In this document: piece by piece, positions 7,525 through 14,956 of the stretch
How the letters are laid out: every line of letters begins with the position of its first letter
How positions within the stretch are numbered: position 1 is the first letter of the stretch
Assembly: GCA_023415275.1 (NCBI GenBank)
Contig: JAEZLJ010000065.1
Coordinates: forward strand, 1 to 24,947
From: Bacteroidota bacterium
Lineage (GTDB): Bacteria > Bacteroidota > Bacteroidia > Chitinophagales > Chitinophagaceae
Length of the DNA stretch: 24,947 nt
Direction of reading: 5' to 3'
The notes under the pieces: model-generated
What the model saw: the letters and a program-made list of their open reading frames with translations, nothing else
Told to the model about the DNA's origin: nothing
Databases searched by the model: none
Translations under genes and position numbers: made by a program

Positions 7525-8538
7525 ATGAAAAGTTCAGGTATACCATGGTTTCCCATTTTATTAGGTGCAGCATTTATTACCATATTGCTATCCAGGCTAT
7601 TCATCACTCCTCAGAAAACCATCATCCAGGCCAGCCATCTTCCCTTTCCTGAAAATGAATTGTGGGCGCCTCCCTCTGAAATGGAGATCCCTTCCGACTC
7701 CATGGGTGACCTGATTCGGTATGGGAAAGAATTGGTGGTTAACACTTCAGCGTACCTGGGGCCGAAAGGGGTGGTGGCATCCGTTTCCAATGGAATGAAC
7801 TGCCAGAATTGCCACCTGGATGCGGGCAGAAGAAATTTTGCCAATCCATTTTCCGCTGTGGCATCCACCTATCCAAAATACAGGGAAAGAAGCGGCCGGG
7901 AAGAGTCTATTGAATTCAGGGTCAATGACTGCCTGTTGCGTAGCCTGAATGGGAAGACCATAGACAGCCTTAGTATGGAAATGAAAGCTTTTGTTGCCTA
8001 TTTGAAATGGATAGGTAAAGAGGTGCCCAAAAATTTCAAGCCTAAGGGGGGAGCTACGGGTAACCTGCCTTTTCTTTCAAGGGCAGCGGATACCACTAGG
8101 GGAAGGCGTGTATTTGTGACCCATTGTGTTCGCTGTCATGGTGACAATGGACAGGGATTATTCAATTCGGATTCTACAGCCTATACCTATCCGCCTTTAT
8201 GGGGCGCACATAGCTTTAATGTGAGTGCAGGTATGTATACGCTTTCCCGTTTAGCAAGCTTTATTAAATTCAATATGCCTTTTGACAGGGCCAGCTGGGA
8301 AAACCCACAGCTGACAGATGAAGATGCCTGGGATGTAGCAGCCTATGTGGCCTCGCAAAGCAGGCCGGTAAAGAAATTCAGCGAGGATTGGAAGAATATC
8401 AGTAAAAAGCCTGTTGATTATCCTTATGGGCCATATGCTGATGGGTTTTCTGAAACACAACATAAGTATGGTCCATTTGAAATCATTAAAAAGAGCCGGG
8501 AGAAAGACGTGGTGAAGAACAAGGTAAGAATGGATTAA
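7525..8538 (+). CDS. Di-haem c-type cytochrome, TsdA (thiosulfate dehydrogenase)-like
   Basis: 337 residues. An N-terminal hydrophobic segment (about 8-26) serves as signal peptide or membrane anchor, so the protein acts in the periplasm. Two haem-c sites are present: CQNCH (93-97) and CVRCH (201-205). In TsdA, which joins two thiosulfates to tetrathionate, haem 1 has an unusual cysteine ligand about 43 residues after its CxxCH His. Here Cys136 in FRVNDCLLRSLNG lies 39 residues after His97, in the motif typical of the family. The haem-2 ligand region has Lys248 and Met251 in FIKFNMP. YPYGPYADGFSETQHKYGPF near the C-terminus is also seen in such cytochromes. The fold call is good. Thiosulfate as the real substrate is inference, and a generic electron-transfer role is possible. 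Confidence 0.85.
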   Translation: MKSSGIPWFPILLGAAFITILLSRLFITPQKTIIQASHLPFPENELWAPPSEMEIPSDSMGDLIRYGKELVVNTSAYLGPKGVVASVSNGMNCQNCHLDAGRRNFANPFSAVASTYPKYRERSGREESIEFRVNDCLLRSLNGKTIDSLSMEMKAFVAYLKWIGKEVPKNFKPKGGATGNLPFLSRAADTTRGRRVFVTHCVRCHGDNGQGLFNSDSTAYTYPPLWGAHSFNVSAGMYTLSRLASFIKFNMPFDRASWENPQLTDEDAWDVAAYVASQSRPVKKFSEDWKNISKKPVDYPYGPYADGFSETQHKYGPFEIIKKSREKDVVKNKVRMD

Positions 8539-8577
8539 ATAAGAAAAGGGTGCTATCTCCAGGCTCCCTGCCTTTAA

Positions 8578-9303
8578 TTATCCGGCAAAGCAATAGGCAC
8601 AACCATGTTCCTGTGCCCTGCCCACAGCCCAAACCCCTGAAGGCACTACCTGCACACCAGGTATCAGTCCACTCACCCAGTCCTTTTTCACTTCTTCAGC
8701 CGTCATGTTCAGGTTCGGCGCCAGTGCTGAACTGTAAACGGTCATGGCTGCATTGCACACGCAGAACATCACCCCTTTGGCTTGCAGATCGGTGATGCCA
8801 ATAGGCACCGCACCAATTCCGGGCACCTGGAAGTCGCCTGGTTTTGTTTTGTAAAACGGGTTGCGGCTGGAAGCAGCAGTTTTGTAATCGGCGGCCTTGA
8901 ACGCAGGACCCAATTCACCAGCCTTAAACACTTCACCAAAATTGTATTTGGCCCAGATCCGGTCTTCAAAAGCATAAGGAATGGCATCGTGCCGCAGCAC
9001 CACCACCACGCTGTTGTCTTTACTGCCCGTAGCTTCATTGGTGTTCATAAATACCAGGGGCCAGACAAAGGGCATGATCTCATGGGGGCGGGTAGCATCA
9101 AAAACGATCCTGTGCTTGCCTTTGATCTTGTTGAACCAGGCATCCGGGTCGTCATCGGCAATAGGAGTGTCGCGAAATTCATTCCTCGCAAGCGCTTGCA
9201 GTGGGGTAGCCATGGTACTGACGCCAAGTGCTACTGCACCTGTGGCCAGGCTCCCCAAAAATCCACGACGGTGGGTTCTGAAGTTCAGGTCATTGATTTC
9301 CAT
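8578..9303 (-). CDS. Tat-exported DsrE-like protein
   Basis: 241 residues. The N-terminus holds a twin-arginine signal (Arg12-Arg13 in THRRGFLGSLATG) followed by a hydrophobic stretch and an AxA site near residues 37-39, so it is exported folded. The body resembles the DsrE/DsrF-like fold: VVVVLRHDAIPYAF (99-112) and LQAKGVMFCVCNAAM (173-187), then WVSGLIPGVQVVPSGVWAVGRAQE. Four cysteines stand out: Cys181 and Cys183 in CVC, and Cys235 and Cys238 in a C-terminal CAYC. DsrE proteins carry sulfur on cysteine in sulfur-relay systems. A sulfur or redox role is therefore plausible, especially beside a TsdA-like cytochrome, but not shown. It is convergent with that cytochrome (39-bp gap) and divergent from the haem A synthase gene. 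Confidence 0.75.
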   Translation of the reverse strand: MEINDLNFRTHRRGFLGSLATGAVALGVSTMATPLQALARNEFRDTPIADDDPDAWFNKIKGKHRIVFDATRPHEIMPFVWPLVFMNTNEATGSKDNSVVVVLRHDAIPYAFEDRIWAKYNFGEVFKAGELGPAFKAADYKTAASSRNPFYKTKPGDFQVPGIGAVPIGITDLQAKGVMFCVCNAAMTVYSSALAPNLNMTAEEVKKDWVSGLIPGVQVVPSGVWAVGRAQEHGCAYCFAG

Positions 9304-9337
9304 AACAGTGTATTTAAATGGAGAAAATTGAGCATAT

Positions 9338-9369
9338 AAAAGCTACGAAATATTAAAAGCCTTGTCAAA
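9338..9369 (-). promoter_or_regulatory. Promoter of the Tat/DsrE-like gene
   Basis: On the minus strand a -33 box TTTG (9366-9369) is followed after 20 nt by TAGCTTTT (9338-9345), one mismatch from TAnnTTTG. The start codon at 9303 lies about 35 nt further on. Confidence 0.5.
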
Positions 9370-9382
9370 AAAACTTTTAGCT

Positions 9383-9412
9383 CTTGCAGAGTCACACACG
9401 GACTTACCTTTG
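9383..9412 (+). promoter_or_regulatory. Promoter of the haem A synthase gene, near-leaderless
   Basis: CTTG (9383-9386), an 18-nt spacer, then TACCTTTG (9405-9412), a full TAnnTTTG match. The ATG at 9420 lies only 7 nt behind the -7 box, where transcription should begin, so the transcript is expected to be leaderless or nearly so. Confidence 0.65.
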
Positions 9413-9419
9413 CACACCA

Positions 9420-10532
9420 ATGGAAACAATAGCTGTCAACCGCTCCAGGCCAGTGGCGATCTGGTTGCTGGTGGGAGTAGTCATGATCATCGTGCAGATC
9501 ATTTTAGGAGGTATTACCCGTCTTACCGATTCAGGTCTTTCCATCACAGAATGGAAACCTATCCTGGGCACCATTCCTCCCATGAATGAAAAGCAATGGA
9601 CTGAAGCTTTTAACCATTACAAGCAGATAGCTCAATTCAAGCACCTGCACTCTTATTTTACACTGGAAGATTTTAAAGCCATCTTTTTCTGGGAATGGAT
9701 GCATCGTCTCTGGGGCAGGTTGATCGGTGTGGTATTCCTCATTCCTTTTATAATTTTCATTATTCAAAAACGCTTTTCAAAGGATATGATCCGGCCCATG
9801 GTGATCCTGTTCCTGCTGGGTGGCTTACAGGGATTGATAGGATGGGTGATGGTGATGAGTGGATTGAATGACGAAAACCTGTATGTAAGCCATATTCGCC
9901 TGGCCATTCACTTCATTGCTGCCCTGATATTGCTGGTGTATACCTTTTGGTTTGCCTTGCAGTTACTGGTGCCACCAACACAAAAATTGTATTCAAATTC
10001 CCTCCGCCAGTGGATGGTCTTTATAATTGGCTTATTGGTTTTGCAATTGATTTACGGGGCTTTCATGGCCGGATTGAAGGGTGCCACCTATGCACCTACC
10101 TGGCCCGATATCAATGGCGATTACTTTCCTCCCAATATGTCGAATTACGGTGGCCGGAATTTTTCATTTTTCTCCGCCATCATCAACAATCCCATTACCA
10201 TCCATTTCATTCACCGCAACCTGGCTTACCTGATCACTATCCTGGTTATAGTCTGGACCATTAAGGCAGCCAAAGAACGGTCGGTTGCTGTTTTTAATGC
10301 CATCAAGTGGATGCCACTGGTACTGGTGCTGGCACAGGTCATACTGGGCATAGCGGCAGTTTTGACCAGTCCTAAAAAAGTACCTCAGCATTGGGGTGTC
10401 TTTGAATGGAATGCCCAATTGCACCAGTTTGTGGCGCTTTTACTATTGCTTTCTATGGTAATGGCCTATTATTTATTGAAGCCTAAAGAAAATACTAAAT
10501 TGGTCCAAGGCATTGACCCTCACCTGATTTAG
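9420..10532 (+). CDS. ctaA: Haem A synthase, Cox15/CtaA family
   Basis: 370 residues with about eight membrane helices. It converts haem O to haem A by oxidising the C8 methyl group, supplying the cofactor of aa3-type cytochrome c oxidase in the inner membrane. Seen: GGITRLTDSGLSITEWKP after helix 1 (30-47), MHRLWGR with His95, a second conserved pair in SHIRLAIHF, FMAGLKGATYAPTWPDING after a middle helix, FIHRNLAYL and WNAQLHQFVALLLL. This is the duplicated four-helix layout of Cox15 with paired histidines. No cytochrome oxidase subunit gene is in the window. I use the ATG at 9420. A start at 9384 would lie on top of the promoter. The patatin-like gene follows after 18 nt on the same strand. 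Confidence 0.93.
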   Translation: METIAVNRSRPVAIWLLVGVVMIIVQIILGGITRLTDSGLSITEWKPILGTIPPMNEKQWTEAFNHYKQIAQFKHLHSYFTLEDFKAIFFWEWMHRLWGRLIGVVFLIPFIIFIIQKRFSKDMIRPMVILFLLGGLQGLIGWVMVMSGLNDENLYVSHIRLAIHFIAALILLVYTFWFALQLLVPPTQKLYSNSLRQWMVFIIGLLVLQLIYGAFMAGLKGATYAPTWPDINGDYFPPNMSNYGGRNFSFFSAIINNPITIHFIHRNLAYLITILVIVWTIKAAKERSVAVFNAIKWMPLVLVLAQVILGIAAVLTSPKKVPQHWGVFEWNAQLHQFVALLLLLSMVMAYYLLKPKENTKLVQGIDPHLI

Positions 10533-10550
10533 TAGTACTTTAGACTTGAT

Positions 10551-12866
10551 TTGAAAACAACCTATTCTTTCTTCGATTACCTCAGGGGAGTATTCTATTC
10601 GTTACCCGTTCAGCTCCTGTTCCTGCATTTCAGAAAATACCAGGTACTGCTCATATTCTGGCTATTACTTTTTAGTGTGGTCAATGGCAGCTTTATGAAA
10701 AGCTTTGGTACGGAAGCCCTCTTCCTCAGCCCTGAATACCTGGGAGATGTGAATGCCATTGGTGCAGCTATCATGGGTATTTCCATTGGGGTATTTATCA
10801 TGTGCTGGAATATTACCACGTTCATTTTATTCAGCCGCCATTTTACATTCCTGGCCGCCACCCAATTTCCTTTTTTAAAATATTGCATCAACAATGCGGC
10901 AATACCACTGGGCTTCCTGGTCTTTTACCTGCTTAAAGCCTATCAATATGCGCATTATAAAGAGCTTATTCCTAATATAGAGATCGTCTTTTTGTTTACA
11001 GGATTCATGGCCGGGCTTTTATTGATCCTCTCCATCTCTTTTATTTATTTCTTCAGGGCCGACAAGACCATATTCAAAAAGCTGCAACCGGCATTCAATA
11101 GTGCGCGCAATTATTTTGCGCACCTGCAACCAGAGAATATTGCAGCCAGCAACCTGTCATTGATCCACTCTGAATGGTTCCTGGATTCTTTTTTCAAGGT
11201 GCGCCGTTGCCGCGACGTGTCGCACTACTCACATGAGCTGATGTCCAAGATCTTCAAACGGCACCATTTTGCCGCGGTGGTCAGCCTGCTCATTGCCTAC
11301 GTGTTCCTGATCCTGATCGGGTTTTTCCTGGACTCCAAGTTCTTCCAGTTACCTGCCGGGGCCAGCATTACCTTGTTTTGTGCCATCCTTATCGGTGTCA
11401 TTGGTTCCCTGGTATATTTCTTTCAAAGCTGGAGTGTGCCCGCGCTCATCATATTCATTTTTATGCTGAACATCCTGTATCGGTTTGAGTGGATCGATCC
11501 GCGCAATAAGGCATATGGATTGAACTACAACAACCGCAAGGAAGCACCTGTGTACACCAAGGAAAGCCTGGAGCAACTAAGTAATCCAAAGGCCTCGGAA
11601 GCCGACAGGAAGAACATGGAGCAGGTGATGTTTCGCTGGAAGCAAAAACAGGATGAAGCCAAGCCTTTGCTGGTACTTATAGCCACCAGTGGTGGAGGCA
11701 CCAGGAGTGCTACATTTACCATGAACGTGATGCAGGAGCTGGACAGCCTGACAGGAGGTTCCATTATGAAGAAGACATTCCTGATAACCGGAGCTTCGGG
11801 CGGTATGATAGGCGCTACTTATTTCCGTGAGCTCTACCGCGAACGGCTGCACAACAAAAAGATCAATATCCAGTCGGATGAATATGTTGATAACATAGCC
11901 GATGACCTGTTGAACCCCACTTTTACTTCTTTCATTGCCCGCGATCTCTTTGCCCCTGAGCAAAAATTTACCATTGGCAACAATACCTACCTGCGCGACC
12001 GTGGCTATGCCTTTGAAATGGCGCTGAATGATAATACCAGGGGCGTATTGAACAAAAGCTTACGCGATTATATAGCTGATGAAAAAGCTGCTAACATCCC
12101 CTTGATGTTCTATCACAATGTCATTACACGGGATGCCAAGATGATGCTGATCAGCACACAGCCTTTACGCTTTATGATGGAGCCACCTGCAGATTCTACC
12201 GAAGGCGCTATAACGCCTGATGCAGTGGACTTCACTACCTTCTTTGCCAAACAAGATCCTTACAACCTGCGCATATTAACTGCCTTGCGCATGAATGCCA
12301 CCTTCCCTGTGGTGTTGCCCAATGTGTGGCTGCCTTCCAACCCCGTGATCGATGTGATGGATGGAGGGCTGCGCGATAATTATGGTGTGTCCACAGCGCT
12401 GCGCTTCCTGGCTCATATGCGTTCCTGGATCATGGAAAATACAAGAGGTGTGGTGGTGATCCAGATCCGCGACCGCATGGACGGAGGATGGGAGCATCCT
12501 TACGAATATGACAACCTAACGGAAAATGCAGTAAAGCCTTTCTTCCTGCTGCAGAATAACTGGTACAAGATGATGGAATACTTCCAGGGCGATATGTCCA
12601 CTTATTTTATGGACAATAATGGATTCCCTATACATAAGATCACCTTCCAGTACATACCTAAAAAAGAAGAAGATAAGGCCGCATTGAATTTTCACCTTAC
12701 ACAGCGAGAGAAGCTTGATATTGCCGCTTCCCTGGGTTCAGCCTACAACGTAGAGAGCTTTGATAAACTCCTCAACCTGCTGAATACAGATTCACTGGGC
12801 AAGTCAAAGCTGAAAACTGAAAAACCTAAACAGGAACTTAGCTTTACTGTTCATGCACCGCGGTAA
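10551..12866 (+). CDS. Patatin-like phospholipase with a polytopic membrane N-terminus
   Basis: 771 residues. The N-terminal half has about seven hydrophobic segments (roughly 20-48, 71-95, 116-133, 143-168, 240-260, 270-291, 296-310). The C-terminal half is a patatin-like serine acylhydrolase. It has the oxyanion loop SGGGTRSA (380-387), the nucleophile motif GASGG with Ser416, and the acid in DGGLRDNYG with Asp604, giving the Ser-Asp dyad of the family. It likely releases fatty acyl chains from membrane lipids, but the substrate is unknown. The start is a TTG at 10551, since the first in-frame ATG (codon 49) would cut into the first helix. It lies 18 nt after the haem A synthase gene and may be cotranscribed. 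No clear terminator follows. Confidence 0.85.
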   Translation: MKTTYSFFDYLRGVFYSLPVQLLFLHFRKYQVLLIFWLLLFSVVNGSFMKSFGTEALFLSPEYLGDVNAIGAAIMGISIGVFIMCWNITTFILFSRHFTFLAATQFPFLKYCINNAAIPLGFLVFYLLKAYQYAHYKELIPNIEIVFLFTGFMAGLLLILSISFIYFFRADKTIFKKLQPAFNSARNYFAHLQPENIAASNLSLIHSEWFLDSFFKVRRCRDVSHYSHELMSKIFKRHHFAAVVSLLIAYVFLILIGFFLDSKFFQLPAGASITLFCAILIGVIGSLVYFFQSWSVPALIIFIFMLNILYRFEWIDPRNKAYGLNYNNRKEAPVYTKESLEQLSNPKASEADRKNMEQVMFRWKQKQDEAKPLLVLIATSGGGTRSATFTMNVMQELDSLTGGSIMKKTFLITGASGGMIGATYFRELYRERLHNKKINIQSDEYVDNIADDLLNPTFTSFIARDLFAPEQKFTIGNNTYLRDRGYAFEMALNDNTRGVLNKSLRDYIADEKAANIPLMFYHNVITRDAKMMLISTQPLRFMMEPPADSTEGAITPDAVDFTTFFAKQDPYNLRILTALRMNATFPVVLPNVWLPSNPVIDVMDGGLRDNYGVSTALRFLAHMRSWIMENTRGVVVIQIRDRMDGGWEHPYEYDNLTENAVKPFFLLQNNWYKMMEYFQGDMSTYFMDNNGFPIHKITFQYIPKKEEDKAALNFHLTQREKLDIAASLGSAYNVESFDKLLNLLNTDSLGKSKLKTEKPKQELSFTVHAPR

Positions 12867-13047
12867 CAGTTTCAGTACTGCTTGAATTACAAAGTTATTT
12901 TACCCTTTTTTCAACCTTTCAATCAACAAGGCGGGCGGTTGATTTCGCACCATTGACTTTGTATTTACTTAATCAGATCAGGGAACCAGGTATAATTTAT
13001 TGCAACTATCAATAAAGTGGCTGCCAATTTCCTTGCATGTTACAGTA

Positions 13048-13165
13048 TGGAATAGCCGTACTATCTCTGAATAATCTCCGTAGTATCCTCGTTCTATCCC
13101 CGCATGCATACGGGTAAAATACGGGGATTATACGGAGTTACAACGGGTTTACTCCGGAGTATATG
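13048..13165. repeat. Inverted array of ten degenerate 11-bp units
   Basis: The left arm has five 11-bp units ending at 13058, 13069, 13080, 13091 and 13102, each closing in CCG, CTG or TCG (for example TAGTATCCTCG, TTCTATCCCCG). The right arm has five units beginning with CGG at 13111, 13122, 13133, 13144 and 13155 (for example CGGGGATTATA, CGGAGTTACAA). The right units follow the reverse complement of the left ones, with a rough consensus CGGGGATTATA. The 8-bp spacer 13103-13110 contains ATGCAT, and its centre is the exact symmetry point of the array. Units of equal rank match at 8/11 to 4/11, best near the centre. The structure is seen directly. Its function is unknown. Confidence 0.75.
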
Positions 13166-13199
13166 GAAGGAAGACTGGTTGATACATGGTGATTGTTAC

Positions 13200-13216
13200 A
13201 AGGCCATTGGCCTTTT
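13200..13216 (+). terminator. Weak candidate terminator
   Basis: A 6-bp stem AAGGCC (13200-13205) with GGCCTT (13209-13214), a 3-nt loop, then TT and AAAT. It lies 334 nt after the patatin-like stop and 37 nt past the lipid kinase stop on the other strand. The T tract is short on both sides, so the call is weak. Confidence 0.25.
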
Positions 13217-13251
13217 AAATGGATAAAGTAAGTTACAATGTATGTAAGATC

Positions 13252-14157
13252 TTACACCTGGCTCACCAGCAGTTGAAAGCAGGAAGGCAGTACCTGGAAC
13301 TTTAACTGCTTTTCAGTTTCCACCGGGTCACCGTCGATGTGCAGGGGCGCTTCCATGGCATTGTTGATGGTAATAGATGGAGCCTGGAAGTAGATCACAC
13401 TGCTTTGTTCGTTGAAAACTGCTGTTTCCTGTACCTCGTTGAACCCCGTTACCTGTTTGAGCGCCTGCACCAGCATGCTAAGCTTGTTTTGCTTGGTCAT
13501 GATTACAATATCCAGCATGCCATCGGTAAGGCTGGCCCTGGGAGCTATTTTAAAATTATTGCCAAACTGGTTGCTGTTGGCCACTGATATGAAGAAAGCA
13601 TCCGTAATGAAAGTTCTGCCATTGGTTCGAATTCCAAAAGTATAAGCACTGGAGGTAAGGAAATTTTTTACAGTTTGCTTGATATAGGTGGTCAACCCAC
13701 GGTTAGGGTCATTCGCAAAATCATGTGCCACCTGTGCATCAAAGCCCAGCCCGCAAAGCATGCAGGCAAACTTTCCATTGATAGTGAAAGCGTCGGTCCA
13801 CTGTGGTGCTCCCGAAAAAATAATATCCAATGCCTTCTCATGAGACTTCGGTAATCCTGCTGAAAATGCCAATCCATTTCCCGATCCGCAGGGAATGATG
13901 CCAAAAGGAAGTCTCCACTTGCGCAGGTAATTAATGGCCATGTTGATAGTGCCATCACCCCCGGCAATGATGATGTCGGTGACTTTTTGTTCTTTGATAT
14001 AATGATCAAGAAAAGAATAATCACCATCCGCCACTGAAGGAAATATGGCAAACGGAATACCTGCACCGCTGGTTTTCTTACGTATAAGGTTTTCAAGCGC
14101 CGATTTGTTTCGAGTGCCGGAGATAGGATTCACAATGTAAAGGAGGTGACGTGACAT
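13252..14157 (-). CDS. Diacylglycerol kinase-family (YegS/DgkB-like) lipid kinase
   Basis: 301 residues, the normal length of the soluble DAGK_cat family that phosphorylates diacylglycerol, sphingosine-like bases or related lipids at the inner membrane face. Seen: YIVNPISGT (7-15), the glycine-rich nucleotide loop IIIAGGDGTIN (62-72), FGIIPCGSGNGLA (85-97) for substrate and metal binding, and the beta-sandwich C-terminal part with APLHIDGDPV. The lipid it uses cannot be told from sequence. Sphingolipid-producing Bacteroidota often carry several paralogues. I use the ATG at 14157. The frame opens at a TTG at 14166, which would add three residues. It is convergent with the patatin-like lipase, and both act on membrane lipids. 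Confidence 0.92.
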   Translation of the reverse strand: MSRHLLYIVNPISGTRNKSALENLIRKKTSGAGIPFAIFPSVADGDYSFLDHYIKEQKVTDIIIAGGDGTINMAINYLRKWRLPFGIIPCGSGNGLAFSAGLPKSHEKALDIIFSGAPQWTDAFTINGKFACMLCGLGFDAQVAHDFANDPNRGLTTYIKQTVKNFLTSSAYTFGIRTNGRTFITDAFFISVANSNQFGNNFKIAPRASLTDGMLDIVIMTKQNKLSMLVQALKQVTGFNEVQETAVFNEQSSVIYFQAPSITINNAMEAPLHIDGDPVETEKQLKFQVLPSCFQLLVSQV

Positions 14158-14487
14158 GCGCGGCAAAGTAAATCAAAAGTCAATGACATAAGTTAAAAGA
14201 GGAGGGAGAATGGAAAATGTAAAAGGTAAAATGGAAAAGGAGGTTGATAAGTTGATAGGTTAACAAGTTGACAAGGTTCCCTTATTTGTAAGATATAGGT
14301 ATTCTATGCAATGGCTGACGATTTACAAATTTCCTCTTGGAATTAAATAAAAGCCATCATTCAATAATGATTTGCCCTTTAACTCAATTAACCATTGAAG
14401 ATTGACAATATAAAATGGTTGTTTTCTATAGAGATGATTGACCTGAAGAACCAAAAACAATAAACCATAAACAAGAAACGGCCAGTC
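14158..14487. other. 330-bp intergenic region between two minus-strand genes
   Basis: No coding signal. It contains a purine-rich stretch at 14198-14240 with repeated AATGG/AAAAGG-type words, then the 8-bp repeat array at 14241-14273. The remainder is AT-rich. A small inverted repeat ATCATT/AATGAT lies near 14357-14372. I see no convincing -33/-7 pair for the lipid kinase gene. Confidence 0.5.
14241..14273 (+). repeat. 8-bp tandem repeat, RGTTRAYA units
   Basis: AGGTTGATA, AGTTGATA, GGTTAACA, AGTTGACA stand in direct succession (one unit has an extra base). It is the same family as the minus-strand copy at 6731-6754, including the identical units AGTTGACA and GGTTAACA. Confidence 0.55.
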
Positions 14488-14495
14488 CTACTGGC
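14470..14495 (-). terminator. Weak terminator overlapping the stop codon of the 14488-14904 gene
   Basis: A 6-bp stem GCCAGT (14481-14486) with ACTGGC (14490-14495) and a 3-nt loop. Read on the minus strand it is followed by CGTTTCTTGTTT. The TAG stop lies within the hairpin. The short stem and broken T tract keep confidence low. Confidence 0.4.
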
Positions 14496-14904
14496 TAATG
14501 GTGGCAAGGTGAACCCGTCTTACCCTTACCAGCGCCTTCAATTTGGGATCGGTGGGTAATGCCCAGGTGTAGATCTTTACAATTGATGAATTCTTTAAAT
14601 AGGATCGAAGGCTGTCCCTGCTTAATAGCATACAGGTGCCTTTTTGTTCTTTCAGTTCTTTGCCTGATGAATCATAAACAGCTATAATGCGTTCCCAGCC
14701 CTTTTGCTTGTTCTTACCTTCTGTATAGCACAGGTTCAATCCTTTTTTGTTCAGGCTGGAAGTCTTGAGGGAAATTTGATTGGCTGCTTCATTTTCAGAA
14801 TTTGCTTTCAGCAGGGTTTTACCATTGGCAGTGATCTTCCAGCTTTGGGAATAAGCTGAGGAAGAAAAAAGCATGAAAACAAAAAGGGTAATGATCAGCC
14901 TCAT
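14488..14904 (-). CDS. Small secreted protein of unknown function
   Basis: 138 residues. A signal peptide is clear: MRLII, a hydrophobic core to about residue 13, then SSSAYSQ with cleavage near residue 20. The mature protein starts SWKITANGKTLLKANSENEA and is basic. It contains two cysteines, in NLCYTEG and KGTCML. The body looks like a single small beta-rich domain (NGKTLLKA, ERIIAVYDSSGKELKE, SSIVKIYTWALPTDP). I do not recognise a named family. It is probably periplasmic or surface-attached. The ATG at 14904 is chosen; a TTG at 14910 would add only two residues. It is divergent from the DUF2905 gene. Confidence 0.7.
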   Translation of the reverse strand: MRLIITLFVFMLFSSSAYSQSWKITANGKTLLKANSENEAANQISLKTSSLNKKGLNLCYTEGKNKQKGWERIIAVYDSSGKELKEQKGTCMLLSRDSLRSYLKNSSIVKIYTWALPTDPKLKALVRVRRVHLATISQ

Positions 14905-14956
14905 GATCAAATGTATTTCATTTACCAGGTCAAAAAGCTTTGTAATTTGCTAAAGT

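Larger units (their letters stand above)
12867..13251. other. 385-bp convergent intergenic region
   Basis: No coding signal is seen. It lies between the 3' ends of the patatin-like gene (plus) and the lipid kinase gene (minus). It holds a 7-bp stem-loop at 12921-12944 (AATCAAC/GTTGATT), an AT-rich 6-bp stem-loop at 12997-13015 (TTATTG/CAATAA), the 11-bp inverted array at 13048-13165, and a short GC stem AAGGCC/GGCCTT at 13200-13214 followed by TT. Confidence 0.6.

Noticed and set aside
8782..9339. 185-codon open frame antisense to the Tat/DsrE-like gene
   Set aside because: It is a shadow. The minus-strand frame has a complete Tat signal and family motifs.
12921..12944. 7-bp stem-loop as terminator of the patatin-like gene
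   Set aside because: No T tract follows on either strand. It is kept only as part of the intergenic description.
13048..13165. The 11-bp array as a CRISPR
   Set aside because: Units are far too short, lack spacers and are mirrored about a centre, and no cas gene is nearby.
14908..14915. TACATTTG on the minus strand as promoter of the small secreted protein
   Set aside because: It ends 3 nt before the start codon, and the nearest TTTG is only 15 nt away, so the geometry is poor.
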